Shown one piece after another: positions 44,280-53,392 of a stretch of DNA of 64,000 nt. This DNA comes from an uncultured Bacteriovorax sp. GTDB taxonomy: Bacteria > Bdellovibrionota > Bacteriovoracia > Bacteriovoracales > Bacteriovoracaceae. The DNA is taken from contig CAMLMH010000001.1 of assembly GCA_946481315.1 (NCBI GenBank), forward strand, positions 124,001 through 188,000. Direction: 5' to 3'. A model generated the notes under the pieces. It was not told where the DNA came from. It did not search any database and worked only from the letters and a program-made list of their open reading frames with translations. Within the stretch, counting starts at the first letter, position 1. Every line of letters starts with the position of its first letter. The position numbers and the translations under genes are program-made.

Positions 44280-44851
44280 TTTGATTCCTGAGTGAGCTTC
44301 CTTAGTATAGGGCTTATTTGCTCTGTTGATAGTATCCTGTCGGGATGAAGAAGTTCCACCGCAGAAAGCGGCATTTTTTTAAATTGTGCTTCATCTGGAT
44401 CCTGTACAATAGTAAAGCCATTGCACTCTTTTATTTTTTTTAATCCTAAAGCACCGTCACTACTTGCTCCGCTGAGCAAGATTCCGATACAGTTTGACTC
44501 AAATGCTTCAGCTGCCGAGGAAAACATAATGTCAATAGCTGGTCGGGAATAAAGAACCGGGGCTTCAGTACTAAGTGAAAGAGTGTGGTTTCGCTCAACA
44601 GATAAATGGTAATCAGGTGGGGCGATGTATACATGTCTGCCTCGAATGGTTTCCCCTGATTCAGCTTCCTTTATTTTAAAAGAGCAGAGGTCCTGCAGGA
44701 TTTCAGGCAGTAAATTTTTACTTCGGGGCGGGAAATGGATTGTGATGACAACGGCCAGATGATCTTGCGGTTCTAGATCTGTGAGAATTTTCTGGACTGG
44801 TTCCAGTCCGCCTGCCGAACCTCCAATGGCAATCAACTGCATTTTTTTCAT
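44276..44851 (-). CDS. CheB-type protein-glutamate methylesterase domain
   Basis: 191 residues, catalytic domain only. The nucleophile lies in IGGSAGGLEP, the His in IHFPPRS, and the Asp in LLSGASSDGALG. It lacks the receiver domain of classical CheB. In this operon it sits between CheR and a receiver-kinase, each overlapping by 4 bases, as in kinase modules not tied to flagella. The methylated target is not evident. Confidence 0.9.
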   Translation of the reverse strand: MKKMQLIAIGGSAGGLEPVQKILTDLEPQDHLAVVITIHFPPRSKNLLPEILQDLCSFKIKEAESGETIRGRHVYIAPPDYHLSVERNHTLSLSTEAPVLYSRPAIDIMFSSAAEAFESNCIGILLSGASSDGALGLKKIKECNGFTIVQDPDEAQFKKMPLSAVELLHPDRILSTEQISPILRKLTQESK

Positions 44852-45675
44852 CTAGCTGCCTTCTTTTGATAGAGACGGTTGTTTTGATCGACAACACGGA
44901 AATGATCATTGATTCCGGAGAACTGAATGGTTTCTTTTGAACCTAGTCCGAGAAAACCATCACGCACAAGGGAGTCATCAAAAAGTTTCAGCGCTCTTTC
45001 TTGTAGCGAGCGTTCAAAATAAATCAGAACGTTTCTGCAGGAAACAAAATGCATTTCGGAAAAAACATGGTCAGTGGCCAGGCTATGATCTGAAAAAACC
45101 ACATTGCTGAGAAGTGAATCATCAAACTTTACAGAATCATAAGCGGCTTCAAAATAATCGGAAAGTGTTCTTGTTCCACCTGCCAGCTGATAATTAGTCA
45201 TCCCTTTTTGAACGGTGTCACGGCTATAAATTAAGTGCTTTGCGGTTTCCAGGTTCATGGGATTTATATCGGTAGCATAAATAATATAACGGCTGATATT
45301 CATTTCTCTCAACAATATGGCAAGAGATATGACTTCCTCACCAGTACTGCACCCAGCACACCAGATTTTGAGAGAAGGGAAAGTCTGCAGATAAGGAAAA
45401 ACATTTTCTTTCAACGATTTAAAATAGTCAGGATCGCGAAAAATTTCAGTGGTATTGACTGTCAGATAAGCAATGAGTTTAGGAAAAAAGTCCTGTTCTA
45501 TTATAAGTTTCTGTTCCAGCTCGCTGATGGAATCGCATCCAAAACGAATATTAGCCTGAATAAGACGACGTTTTAGTGATGCTCTCGAGTAGAGACGAAA
45601 ATCATATTGAAAATGGCTGAAGATTGTCTGGATTAAAGCTTCCAGTGCCAGATCTTCGCGAGCGTCATAATCCAT
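44848..45675 (-). CDS. CheR-type protein methyltransferase
   Basis: 275 residues. The N-terminal helical domain (about 1-75) is followed by the SAM-binding domain with LKIWCAGCSTGEEVISLA, IYATDINPMNLE and FVSCRNVLIYF, all typical of CheR. It methylates glutamates, classically on chemoreceptors. The stop overlaps CheB by 4 bases; the start overlaps the stop of the large hybrid kinase by a single base. Confidence 0.92.
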   Translation of the reverse strand: MDYDAREDLALEALIQTIFSHFQYDFRLYSRASLKRRLIQANIRFGCDSISELEQKLIIEQDFFPKLIAYLTVNTTEIFRDPDYFKSLKENVFPYLQTFPSLKIWCAGCSTGEEVISLAILLREMNISRYIIYATDINPMNLETAKHLIYSRDTVQKGMTNYQLAGGTRTLSDYFEAAYDSVKFDDSLLSNVVFSDHSLATDHVFSEMHFVSCRNVLIYFERSLQERALKLFDDSLVRDGFLGLGSKETIQFSGINDHFRVVDQNNRLYQKKAAR

Positions 45676-48600
45676 TAGCGAACAAATCCTCTGGAGACTG
45701 GTAGCCAGACCCTCATTAATGAAATTAATTTTTCAATTTCCATTGGCTTGGCCAGATAATCATTGGCTCCGGCCTCTAGTGATTTTTGATGATCATCTTT
45801 CATTGCCTTGGCCGTCAGGGCAATTATAGGCAATTGTTTAAACTTTTTGTTTTCTCTGATTCGTTTCATGGCCTCATAACCATCCATAACCGGCATCATT
45901 ATATCCATCAACACCATGTCAACTGTCTGATTGCTTTCCAGTGTATCCAGGGCTTCTTTGCCATTACGGGCAATCACCACTTTTGCACCATAACTTTCCA
46001 GTGCGCTGGTAAGAGCAAAAATATTGCGGACATCATCATCTACGATGAGAATGTTTTTGCCATCCAGGGTTTTATCACGAGATCGTAGATTACGAAGCGT
46101 TCGTTGTTTTTCTGCAGGCAACTCACTTTCAACTTTATGTATAAACAATGAAACTTCATTTAATAAACGCTCAGGTGAACGCGCCCCTTTAATGATTATG
46201 CTTTCAGAGTATTTGCGTAATAGGTTTTCTTCTTCTTCGGTAATATCTCGTGCGGTGTAGATAATGACCGGAGGAGCCGAAAATGGATGGTTGGCATTGG
46301 CCAGTTTATCCAGAAGTTCCTGTCCTGTGACATCTGGTAAACTTAAGTCCATAATCATACAATCATAGCTATTATTGTTTAATTGGCTCAAAGCCTCAGT
46401 CGCTGTTTCTACAGCATCGACAATGACATTTGTCTCGCCAATAAGTTTTTTAATATAATCACGCTGTACTTTATCGTCTTCTACAACAAGGACTTTTTTG
46501 TTTTTCTGACTGAGATGATTGGAGAGTTCCTGGAAAGCTTTTTTTAGTTCATCTTGTTTAACTGGTTTGAGGTGATAGGCAGCTGCGCCCATTTCCAGTG
46601 CAGGTTTAGAAAAATCTGAAGAAGAAATCACATGTACAGGTATGTGACGGGTCTTTGAACTCATTTTCAGCTGGTCCAAAACCAGCAGTCCATTATAGTC
46701 CGGTAGACGAATGTCCAGGATGATCCCATGAGGGTTCACTTGCTGAATCAATTTCATACCTTCGCCGGCGTTATTTGCAGCTACTACCCCAAACCCCATC
46801 TCATGGGCCAGGTTGTAGAGAATTTTGGCAAAAGATTCATCATCTTCAATGATGACAATTCTTCGGGTGTAAGAGTTGATTTCCAGTCTGTCGTCACTGA
46901 AGCTAAACTTGTTTTCAGCGATATCTTTTGGGATTTGCTCGTCATGTTTAATTGTTGTTTTGACAGGCTTCTCTCCATTTTGCTCTTTGACTTCATTGTT
47001 TTGAATTGTCATGGGCAGGTAAATAGAAAAAATACTTCCTTTGCCAACTTCGCTTGTGACTTTTATTTCTCCTTTTAGCATGCGGGCCAGTTCCCGTGCT
47101 ATAGAAAGACCCAAACCGGTCCCGCCATATTTTCGGTTAGTAGTACCGTCTGCTTGTGTAAAAGCTTCAAAAATAAGGTCGAGTTTATCATGTTCAATTC
47201 CAATACCAGTATCTTCAACAGCGATACAGAGCTTATCATTGTCTTTACTAAGGTTAATCGAAATAGAACCCTTTTCAGTGAATTTCAGTGCATTTGAAAC
47301 AAAATTCTTAATGATCTGATCCAGTCGCTGAGGGTCAGTAAAAATATGGTCAGGAGTTCCCGGAGCAATCGAAACATTGAAAGCAATATTTTTGCTAGCT
47401 GCCTGTTCTTTGAACATAGACTTTATTGAACGAGCAAAACTTTCCAGATTTATATTTTCCGGATTAAGCAGCATTTTTCCTGCTTCCACCTTTGAAAGAT
47501 CCAATATGTCGTTAATCAGATTGAGTAAGTCATTTCCCGATGAATGAATGACCTCAGCAAACTGCACCTGCTCTTCAGTCAGGTTACCCTGTTTATTCTC
47601 TGCAAGCATTTTTGCCAGGATAAGCGTACTGTTTAACGGTGTCCGCAGTTCGTGCGACATATTGGCAAGGAATTCAGATTTATATTTACTGGCTCTTTCC
47701 AGCTCAGCTGCCCGTTGTTGTAAATGAGACTGAGCTTCCAGAAGCTCATGATTCTTCTCATTCAGCATCGCTTTTTGGTGTTCCAGTGCCTGTGCTTGTT
47801 CTTCAAGCTGCTGATTACTTTGTTCTAGTTCGGCTTGCTGATTTTCCATGCGCGAGTGCGATGCCTTCAATGCTTTACTTTGCTGTTCGAGTTCTTCGTT
47901 GGCAACTTTGAGCTCTTCCTGCTGAGATTGCAGTTCCTCTGTCATCTGTTGTGACTGATACAACAATTCATTTAAAGTTGTTTTATGAATAGCTGAACGA
48001 ATACCGATGGCAAGCGATTCCTGGCAGAGTTGGATTAAATCACTGGCTTGTTTTTCGGGTTTGGCTATAAATCCCAACTCCATGGCCCCGACGATCGTAT
48101 TGTCAGCATAGAGCGGTACTATTATTAAAGTATTCAGGTTCTCATCGCCAAGAGCTGAACTGACTTTTAAGTATCCATCAGGGAGGTTCGACATACTCAC
48201 TATTTTTTTATCCAGAACACACTGGCCGAGTGTTCCTTCTCCGAGTTCAAAAGATTTGCGAGGGCTTTCTACGGCATGTCCGATAAGAAAATCTAATTTG
48301 GGCTTTGAGTGATGCTTTAAATAAACAGTGGCGACATTCATTTTTAAATATTCAGCAAAAAAAGCCAGTGCCCGCTGAGAAATTTCCTGAGCTGTCAGTT
48401 CGCCGCGTATTTTCTCTGCCAGAATATTTTGTCCTTCTCTAATCCATGATTCGTTATTGATCATATTTCGGTTGGACACAGTCAGGCGAACCAGATAGGT
48501 CACGGCCCAAACGGTGAAAACAGCATACCAGCGATTTTGCCAGGCTTGTCCATGTTCTGCTCCCGCTGGTGAAAGATAAAAGCCAATAACGGATAAGACA

Positions 48601-48791
48601 GTTGTCGCCAAGGCCATCAAGTAAGGCACCTGCGGTTTATCCTGAAATACACAAAGAGCTACAGGTATAAAATAAAATATATAATCGGCATTTCCGAGTG
48701 GAGTAAGTGTATCAATAAAAAAGACAATAAATGCCAGAGCGATACTAGCGGGAACAATCCAGGGCCTGGATCCGTGTTCAGAAAAAGTCAT
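45675..48791 (-). CDS. Hybrid sensor histidine kinase with GAF and three receiver domains
   Basis: 1037 residues from ATG 48791 (AAGGAT upstream). Order: four or so membrane helices (about 12-120), GAF domain (about 150-290), a Gln/Glu-rich coiled coil (about 295-385), HisKA (SHELRTPLNSTLI), HATPase (DTGIGIE, GTGLGLSI), then three receivers (phospho-Asp in ILDIRLPDYNG, IMDLSLPDVTG and LMDIMMPVMDG). The second receiver has Lys-Gly in place of the usual Lys-Pro. It opens the operon with CheR, CheB and a receiver-kinase, making a multi-step phosphorelay. Confidence 0.93.
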   Translation of the reverse strand: MTFSEHGSRPWIVPASIALAFIVFFIDTLTPLGNADYIFYFIPVALCVFQDKPQVPYLMALATTVLSVIGFYLSPAGAEHGQAWQNRWYAVFTVWAVTYLVRLTVSNRNMINNESWIREGQNILAEKIRGELTAQEISQRALAFFAEYLKMNVATVYLKHHSKPKLDFLIGHAVESPRKSFELGEGTLGQCVLDKKIVSMSNLPDGYLKVSSALGDENLNTLIIVPLYADNTIVGAMELGFIAKPEKQASDLIQLCQESLAIGIRSAIHKTTLNELLYQSQQMTEELQSQQEELKVANEELEQQSKALKASHSRMENQQAELEQSNQQLEEQAQALEHQKAMLNEKNHELLEAQSHLQQRAAELERASKYKSEFLANMSHELRTPLNSTLILAKMLAENKQGNLTEEQVQFAEVIHSSGNDLLNLINDILDLSKVEAGKMLLNPENINLESFARSIKSMFKEQAASKNIAFNVSIAPGTPDHIFTDPQRLDQIIKNFVSNALKFTEKGSISINLSKDNDKLCIAVEDTGIGIEHDKLDLIFEAFTQADGTTNRKYGGTGLGLSIARELARMLKGEIKVTSEVGKGSIFSIYLPMTIQNNEVKEQNGEKPVKTTIKHDEQIPKDIAENKFSFSDDRLEINSYTRRIVIIEDDESFAKILYNLAHEMGFGVVAANNAGEGMKLIQQVNPHGIILDIRLPDYNGLLVLDQLKMSSKTRHIPVHVISSSDFSKPALEMGAAAYHLKPVKQDELKKAFQELSNHLSQKNKKVLVVEDDKVQRDYIKKLIGETNVIVDAVETATEALSQLNNNSYDCMIMDLSLPDVTGQELLDKLANANHPFSAPPVIIYTARDITEEEENLLRKYSESIIIKGARSPERLLNEVSLFIHKVESELPAEKQRTLRNLRSRDKTLDGKNILIVDDDVRNIFALTSALESYGAKVVIARNGKEALDTLESNQTVDMVLMDIMMPVMDGYEAMKRIRENKKFKQLPIIALTAKAMKDDHQKSLEAGANDYLAKPMEIEKLISLMRVWLPVSRGFVR

Positions 48792-48861
48792 ATCAATCCT
48801 TGAGATGAGTACATTATCTATTAAGCTAAAAGCTAGTAATAATCTTGTCTTGGCACACCTC

Positions 48862-48892
48862 AAAAAAAAACCTCGCATAAAGCGAGGTTTTT
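48862..48892 (-). terminator. Terminator after the tRNA gene
   Basis: CCTCGC/GCGAGG stem with a 5-base loop (48871-48887). On the minus strand it is followed by nine T residues, directly downstream of the tRNA. A shorter T-tract on the other side could also work for plus-strand reads. Confidence 0.92.
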
Positions 48893-48897
48893 ATTTC

Positions 48898-48974
48898 TGG
48901 TGGGTCAAACAGGACTTGAACCTGTGACCACCCGGTTATGAGCCGGGAGCTCTAACCAACTGAGCTATTGACCC
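48898..48974 (-). tRNA. tRNA with CAT anticodon (Met or Ile2)
   Basis: Read on the minus strand: 7-bp acceptor stem GGGTCAA/TTTGACC, D-arm with TAGCTCAGTTGGTTAGAGC, anticodon stem CCCGG around loop CTCATAA, T-arm with GGTTCAAGTCC, and an encoded CCA. The CAT anticodon fits elongator Met or the lysidine-modified Ile2. The CGGCTCATAACCG loop region favours Ile2, but the 4-69 pair is U-A, so identity is unresolved. It is clearly not an initiator tRNA, as it lacks the three G-C pairs in the anticodon stem. Confidence 0.95.
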
Positions 48975-48999
48975 TAAATATTCGAAGAAATCAGTCTGA

Positions 49000-49028
49000 A
49001 TGTTATCTCTAGCCCCTTATTTTTTCAA
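49000..49028 (-). promoter_or_regulatory. tRNA promoter
   Basis: On the minus strand TTGAAA (49023-49028) and TAACAT (49000-49005) are 17 bp apart, giving a short leader of about 20 bases before the tRNA. Confidence 0.6.
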
Positions 49029-49073
49029 TCATAAAGATTGAAGAGCAGGGGAATCTGCCTTAAACTTTTTGTC

Positions 49074-49496
49074 ATGATGAGACGATTTTTAATAAGTGCT
49101 GCTGTGATCCTGCAGGTCATAGCTTTTTCTTCACCAGCAGAGGCCAAAATTGGTCTGAAAGTGAGTCTCATTTACAAAAAAGGGATCGGGAAAGGGTTCT
49201 TTCTTTCAACTGAACAACATTCCATTCAACAAGTGGATGACCGTGAACAGGTCATGATTCAGATGAAGAATGGGATAAAAGCGGATATTTCGGCTTTTTA
49301 TGTTCAGAGCGTCCATGAATATGGACCATCCGGATTTGTACGCATCAAAGGCGATCTTTACAATGTAAACGGTAAAATTGTGAAGACTCTTAATGAACCT
49401 AATCTGGATATTTACCTGGGACAGACCAAATCTATCACTCATGTCGAACGAAACCAGGAGCAGATAGAAATTATCATTACACCGGTGTCCATCTAA
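49074..49496 (+). CDS. Small secreted protein of unknown function
   Basis: About 140 residues. The signal peptide MMRRFLISAAVILQVIAFSSPAEA sets the start at ATG 49074 (or 49077); a TTG at 49038 is the longest frame but adds residues before a good signal peptide. The mature domain of about 115 residues has no cysteines and is beta-rich by composition. It ends 2 bp before tlyA, so it is probably cotranscribed. No family recognised. Confidence 0.55.
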   Translation: MMRRFLISAAVILQVIAFSSPAEAKIGLKVSLIYKKGIGKGFFLSTEQHSIQQVDDREQVMIQMKNGIKADISAFYVQSVHEYGPSGFVRIKGDLYNVNGKIVKTLNEPNLDIYLGQTKSITHVERNQEQIEIIITPVSI

Positions 49497-49498
49497 TC

Positions 49499-50227
49499 AT
49501 GAGTAAGGACCGTGCTGACAAAGTTTTAGTGGAAGCAGGTCTCACCAGCACCAGATCACAGGCTGCTTTGCTGATCGAAGAAGGTGTCGTTTTTTATCAG
49601 GGAAAAAAAATTGAAAAAGCTTCACAGCAGGTAACACCTGATTCACTGGAAGTCAGAAAAGAAACACAATATGTTTCCCGAGGAGCTCATAAAATGGAAG
49701 GTGCATTAGCGCGTTTTGGAGTTAACGTAAAAGATCTGATCGTTGCAGATGTCGGTGCTTCAACCGGTGGTTTTACCGATTACATTTTAAAAAACGGGGC
49801 AAAAAAAGTTTATTGTATAGATGTTGGTCACGATCAGCTGGCAGCTACACTTAAAGCTGATTCACGGGTGGAAAATCATGAAGGGGTTAATATAAAGCAT
49901 CCATATTCTCTTCCTGAAAAAGTAGATCTGGCCGTAGTCGATTTATCTTTTATTTCCTTAAAACTGGTTCTGAAAAATATCTTCGATCTGGTAAAAGCAG
50001 ATGGAAAAATCATTGCACTGGTTAAACCCCAATTTGAAGTAGGTCCGACGGGTGTAGACAAAAACGGCATCGTTAAAAGTGAAGGACATCGTCTGGTGAT
50101 GCTTCACGATCTGAAAGAGTGGTGCCGGGCCCAGGGTTTTGCTGTCAGTGGACAATGTGATTCGCCGATTCTGGGAAAAAATGGTAATAAGGAATATTTC
50201 TTTTACTTCGATCGGAAACAAAAATGA
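49499..50227 (+). CDS. tlyA: TlyA-family rRNA 2'-O-methyltransferase
   Basis: 242 residues. The N-terminal S4 RNA-binding domain (about 1-60, RADKVLVEAGLTSTRSQA) is followed by an FtsJ-like methyltransferase fold with VADVGASTGGFTDYIL (SAM loop), YCIDVG, and the Lys/Asp set in VVDLSFISL and ALVKPQFEVG. TlyA methylates cytidine ribose in 16S and/or 23S rRNA. Its stop overlaps the next gene by 4 bases. Confidence 0.93.
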   Translation: MSKDRADKVLVEAGLTSTRSQAALLIEEGVVFYQGKKIEKASQQVTPDSLEVRKETQYVSRGAHKMEGALARFGVNVKDLIVADVGASTGGFTDYILKNGAKKVYCIDVGHDQLAATLKADSRVENHEGVNIKHPYSLPEKVDLAVVDLSFISLKLVLKNIFDLVKADGKIIALVKPQFEVGPTGVDKNGIVKSEGHRLVMLHDLKEWCRAQGFAVSGQCDSPILGKNGNKEYFFYFDRKQK

Positions 50228-50757
50228 AAAGTTTATGTGTTTTCTGTGGATCAGCTCCAGGTAAAAATCCCACTTATGTAGAAACGGCCCGGAAGTTGGG
50301 CGAGATGCTCGCTGATATGGGCATAACTCTTGTTTACGGGGGGGCCACGATCGGAGTCATGGGAGCCGTCGCAGATGGGGTTATGAATAAAGGCGGAAAA
50401 GTCATCGGAGTCATTCCTCAGTCGCTGGTGGATTACGAAATAGCTCATCCGGGTCTTACTGAATTGCATATTGTCGATGGCATGCATGAACGAAAAAAAC
50501 TCATGTATGATTTGTCGGATGGATTTTTGTCTCTTCCCGGCGGTATGGGAACGCTCGATGAAATGTTTGAAATTCTGACATGGGCCCAGCTTAAATATCA
50601 CGATAAACCTTGTTTTATTCTCAATCAAAATGGCTTTTATGACTCACTGCTGTCTTATCTGAAACACGCTCACAATGAAGGCTTTATTAAAGAGCAACAT
50701 ATGAGCTTGCTCAAAGAAATAAAAGATATCGAGGAGTGCCGTATACTTCTTCGGTGA
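50224..50757 (+). CDS. LOG-family cytokinin-type phosphoribohydrolase
   Basis: 177 residues. The Rossmann start VFCGSAPGKNPTY, the GGATIGVMGAVADG loop, MHERKKLM and the diagnostic PGGMGTLDE are present. LOG proteins hydrolyse N6-modified or plain AMP to base plus ribose 5-phosphate. In bacteria the role is usually nucleotide salvage rather than hormone production. Coupled to tlyA. Confidence 0.92.
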   Translation: MKSLCVFCGSAPGKNPTYVETARKLGEMLADMGITLVYGGATIGVMGAVADGVMNKGGKVIGVIPQSLVDYEIAHPGLTELHIVDGMHERKKLMYDLSDGFLSLPGGMGTLDEMFEILTWAQLKYHDKPCFILNQNGFYDSLLSYLKHAHNEGFIKEQHMSLLKEIKDIEECRILLR

Positions 50758-50783
50758 GAGTGTTTTTCGCAGGGCTTATAAAA

Positions 50784-50812
50784 TTGCCAAGCTTTTCTTA
50801 ATACCTTATAAT
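50784..50812 (+). promoter_or_regulatory. Promoter of the cytochrome c gene
   Basis: TTGCCA (50784-50789) and consensus TATAAT (50807-50812) are 17 bp apart, 51 bp before the ATG. It is among the best sigma70-type matches in the window. Confidence 0.75.
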
Positions 50813-50862
50813 TTCCTAATTCTACGATTATGTTTTCACTAAATTTGTAAGACGGGAGAGTC

Positions 50863-51402
50863 ATGACTAGATTGATTGTTTTTCTTTGTATCCTTGGCGG
50901 TTTTGTAGTGGCCTTGGCAATGTTTTCATACAACTCTCTTCCGGTTAACAATGCTCCGTTTGATATGCATAGAGCGGAATTGGCCCACAAAGAACACCAG
51001 GCCATGCTTATGCATCTTGCAGCAGATAAAGAAAAAAGTGCTGAGCAGGAAGAAGTTTTCGCAGAATACGCTCCGGTCGTTGATCTCAATACTCCGCAAT
51101 TAGTAAACGGGCACAAACTTTATAATCAGTGTATTTCCTGTCACGGAAAAGGTGGAGAAGGAAAGAGTTCGCAAAAAGCGCCATTCATCGGTGGCCAGTT
51201 CGACTGGTATCTCGAAGCTCAACTTCTGGCCATGAAATCAGGTGAGCGAGTAAACGTGGCCATGCAGCCAATCGTAAAAGGTCTCTCAGAACAAGATATC
51301 AAGGACGTTTCTGCTTACGTTTCAAAACTTCCGTGGAAAAAAGAAGTTCCAGGTCAGGCACCCGCTGCGTCTGAACCAGGAACAAATACTCCAGCACAAT
51401 AA
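50863..51402 (+). CDS. Membrane-anchored or secreted c-type cytochrome
   Basis: 179 residues. An N-terminal hydrophobic helix (about 4-21) without a clear cleavage site suggests an anchor. A helical spacer precedes a class I cytochrome domain with CISCH (about residues 91-95) and the distal ligand Met in VAMQPIV, followed by LSEQDIKDVSAYV typical of cytochrome c4/c5-like domains. The tail is Pro/Ala-rich. Periplasmic electron carrier. The next gene starts 1 bp after its stop. Confidence 0.88.
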   Translation: MTRLIVFLCILGGFVVALAMFSYNSLPVNNAPFDMHRAELAHKEHQAMLMHLAADKEKSAEQEEVFAEYAPVVDLNTPQLVNGHKLYNQCISCHGKGGEGKSSQKAPFIGGQFDWYLEAQLLAMKSGERVNVAMQPIVKGLSEQDIKDVSAYVSKLPWKKEVPGQAPAASEPGTNTPAQ

Positions 51403-51403
51403 T

Positions 51404-51931
51404 ATGCCTCTTTATTCTTTTAAAGGAATAAATCCTGCTTTAGGCGAAGGGGTCTTCATAGCTCCTTCTGCCGATATAATCGGTAAAGTCATTCTCGGTA
51501 AAAATGTGAACATCTGGTACCAGTGTGTCGCCCGCGGTGACGTAAATAGTATTACAGTTGGTGAGAACACGAATGTGCAGGATCTGTCCATGCTTCACGT
51601 AACAAAAGATTTTCCGCTCATCATTGGAAAGAACGTCAGCATTGGTCATTCCGTTACGGTTCATGGCTGTATCATTGGGGAGAGCTGTTTAATCGGAATG
51701 GGTGCTGTCATTATGGACGGTGCTGAGATCGGCGAGAACTGTGTTGTGGCCGGCGGAAGTGTTGTCCCTCCGGGGAAGAAATATCCGCCTCGATCAATGA
51801 TTATGGGTAACCCTGCTGTCGTGAAAAGAGAGTTAACAGCTGAAGAAGCTACCCAATATGCAAATCATTACAAAGCTTACGTTCGTTATAAGGACGAATA
51901 TCTCGATCCGGAAGCCGTCAAAAAAATCTAA
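51404..51931 (+). CDS. Gamma-carbonic anhydrase-like hexapeptide-repeat protein
   Basis: 175 residues of left-handed beta-helix hexapeptide repeats plus a C-terminal helix. The three zinc-ligand histidines of the gamma class are in place (MLHVT, then IGHSVTVHG), and ARGDVNSI is the usual active-site start. Relatives include CaiE/PaaY proteins, so the activity could be carbonic anhydrase or an acyl-CoA-linked function. It begins 1 bp after the cytochrome stop. Confidence 0.88.
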   Translation: MPLYSFKGINPALGEGVFIAPSADIIGKVILGKNVNIWYQCVARGDVNSITVGENTNVQDLSMLHVTKDFPLIIGKNVSIGHSVTVHGCIIGESCLIGMGAVIMDGAEIGENCVVAGGSVVPPGKKYPPRSMIMGNPAVVKRELTAEEATQYANHYKAYVRYKDEYLDPEAVKKI

Positions 51932-51932
51932 G

Positions 51933-52637
51933 TTATTTTAATTCTAACTGTAAAACTTCATCCAGTGATTGAACTTCTTTTACTTTAGACAGAACAGTTC
52001 TTTCCTTGCCGGCCAGCTCCAGCTGGTACTCTACCAATACGGCCTTAAGCGGAGATGAAATTGTCAGGTCGAAGCTGATTCTTTGAAGTCCCATGTTAAT
52101 TCCGATGGGCGTTCCCGCAGGTCCGATCATCATAATGCTTCCGTTACCTTCTTTTAAAGTTACTCCCGAAGCAGAAGTCATTGATGTATATCCACCACCG
52201 ATAAAAGTAATACCAATATTGGTGCTGGTCCCTTCATAGGTTGTAAGCAAATCACCTAAACGTTGTTTTTCAAGATTTTTAAAATCTCCGGTACTTACAT
52301 CATCATCACCAAAACCTAAGAACTGCAATTTTTTTCCAAACCCGGATTTATTTTCGACTTTTATGGAAACAGGCATTTTAATATCCCGGCGAAGAATTTT
52401 ATAACTTCGTCCAGCTTCTCCATAGGTAACTTGCTCACCTTCCGGATTGATCAGAGCGTGAGATTTGTACTCCAGAAAATATTGATTTTTCTCTTTGATG
52501 ATCCGTACTGTTTGATACTCTGGAACAATTTTTTTTGCATCTTCCAGTTTAATTTCGCCGAAAGCATGAGCCTCAGCAAATGTCATGGCCATTATTATTG
52601 CATTTAGAATCATTGTTTTCACTGATGGCAGTTTCAT
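51933..52637 (-). CDS. Secreted protein of unknown function
   Basis: 234 residues. AAGGAG precedes the ATG. Signal peptide about residues 1-25 (ending AEAHA). The mature part is beta-rich, with a Gly/Ser/Thr-rich segment (FIGGGYTSMTSASG), and has no cysteines. No family recognised. It converges with the carbonic anhydrase-like gene, with one base between them. Confidence 0.6.
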   Translation of the reverse strand: MKLPSVKTMILNAIIMAMTFAEAHAFGEIKLEDAKKIVPEYQTVRIIKEKNQYFLEYKSHALINPEGEQVTYGEAGRSYKILRRDIKMPVSIKVENKSGFGKKLQFLGFGDDDVSTGDFKNLEKQRLGDLLTTYEGTSTNIGITFIGGGYTSMTSASGVTLKEGNGSIMMIGPAGTPIGINMGLQRISFDLTISSPLKAVLVEYQLELAGKERTVLSKVKEVQSLDEVLQLELK

Positions 52638-52774
52638 ATGCTCTCCTTAATAGGCTTCATTTAAAGTAATACTACTTCCAGTTAAAACGTATTAGGAGGT
52701 GGAGTTGTAATAAATAAAGGCATGTTTAGAAATTGGACACTTTTATAACTAAAAGTTGCTTTTTAGCTTTAACT

Positions 52775-53149
52775 CTAAAAATTTTCATCTGGCGTCGCCA
52801 TGAGATAGATCTCTAAAATCAATCCGATTAATGGTATTAAAATAAAACAGCACAAGAATTGATTCATTTTTAGAAACTTTAATCTTCTTATGACAATTGA
52901 TAAACGATTCATAATAAACGATGCTAACGCAAGAATGAATCCAGCACTTAGTAAAAAAAGGGGTAAACTAATTTCTAAAAATTTTAGTTCAAAGTGATCT
53001 GGTCCATAGAAAAAGAACACAAGAGGTAAAATAGCTAAAAGAAGAATGAATAAAAATAGATCAAAAAAATAATGTGCAATGAAGTTACCTCGTCTCATTT
53101 CCCCTTCAAACGAAAAAAAATAGTCCCAACACTTCTCTAAGTTATTCAT
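52775..53149 (-). CDS. DUF805-like small membrane protein
   Basis: 124 residues from ATG 53149 with GGAAGAG upstream. It shows a soluble start CWDYFFSFEGEMRRGNF and four hydrophobic segments. The VIRRLKFLKMNQF motif followed by CFILIPLIGLILEIYLMA matches the C-terminal part of DUF805 proteins (RRLHD...P-I-G). The family's function is unknown. The upstream region (53150-53392) has no gene. Confidence 0.6.
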   Translation of the reverse strand: MNNLEKCWDYFFSFEGEMRRGNFIAHYFFDLFLFILLLAILPLVFFFYGPDHFELKFLEISLPLFLLSAGFILALASFIMNRLSIVIRRLKFLKMNQFLCCFILIPLIGLILEIYLMATPDENF

Positions 53150-53392
53150 TTCATCTCTTCCCAAAATCAAACTTATTCCTAGAATAATGCGATTTAAACC
53201 TTATGAGGATTTTATTCAAACGCGTTGTACTTTTGTCCATCCACTGTCAAAACTTTAGACAGTGGGCTGTCTAGATATCAGTCTTGTCTTTATGAGTTGG
53301 TATCCGTTCTGCATTGAAATTATTGGAACAGTAAAAGGCACGGAAATTGCTTCATTCATACCAGTTAGTCATTTTTTTAATCTGGAGCCTGT

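Noticed and set aside
50224..50757. Plant-hormone theme linking the LOG enzyme with the ethylene-receptor-type kinase
   Set aside because: LOG proteins are widespread in bacteria as nucleotide salvage enzymes, and the two genes are over 10 kb apart in different operons.
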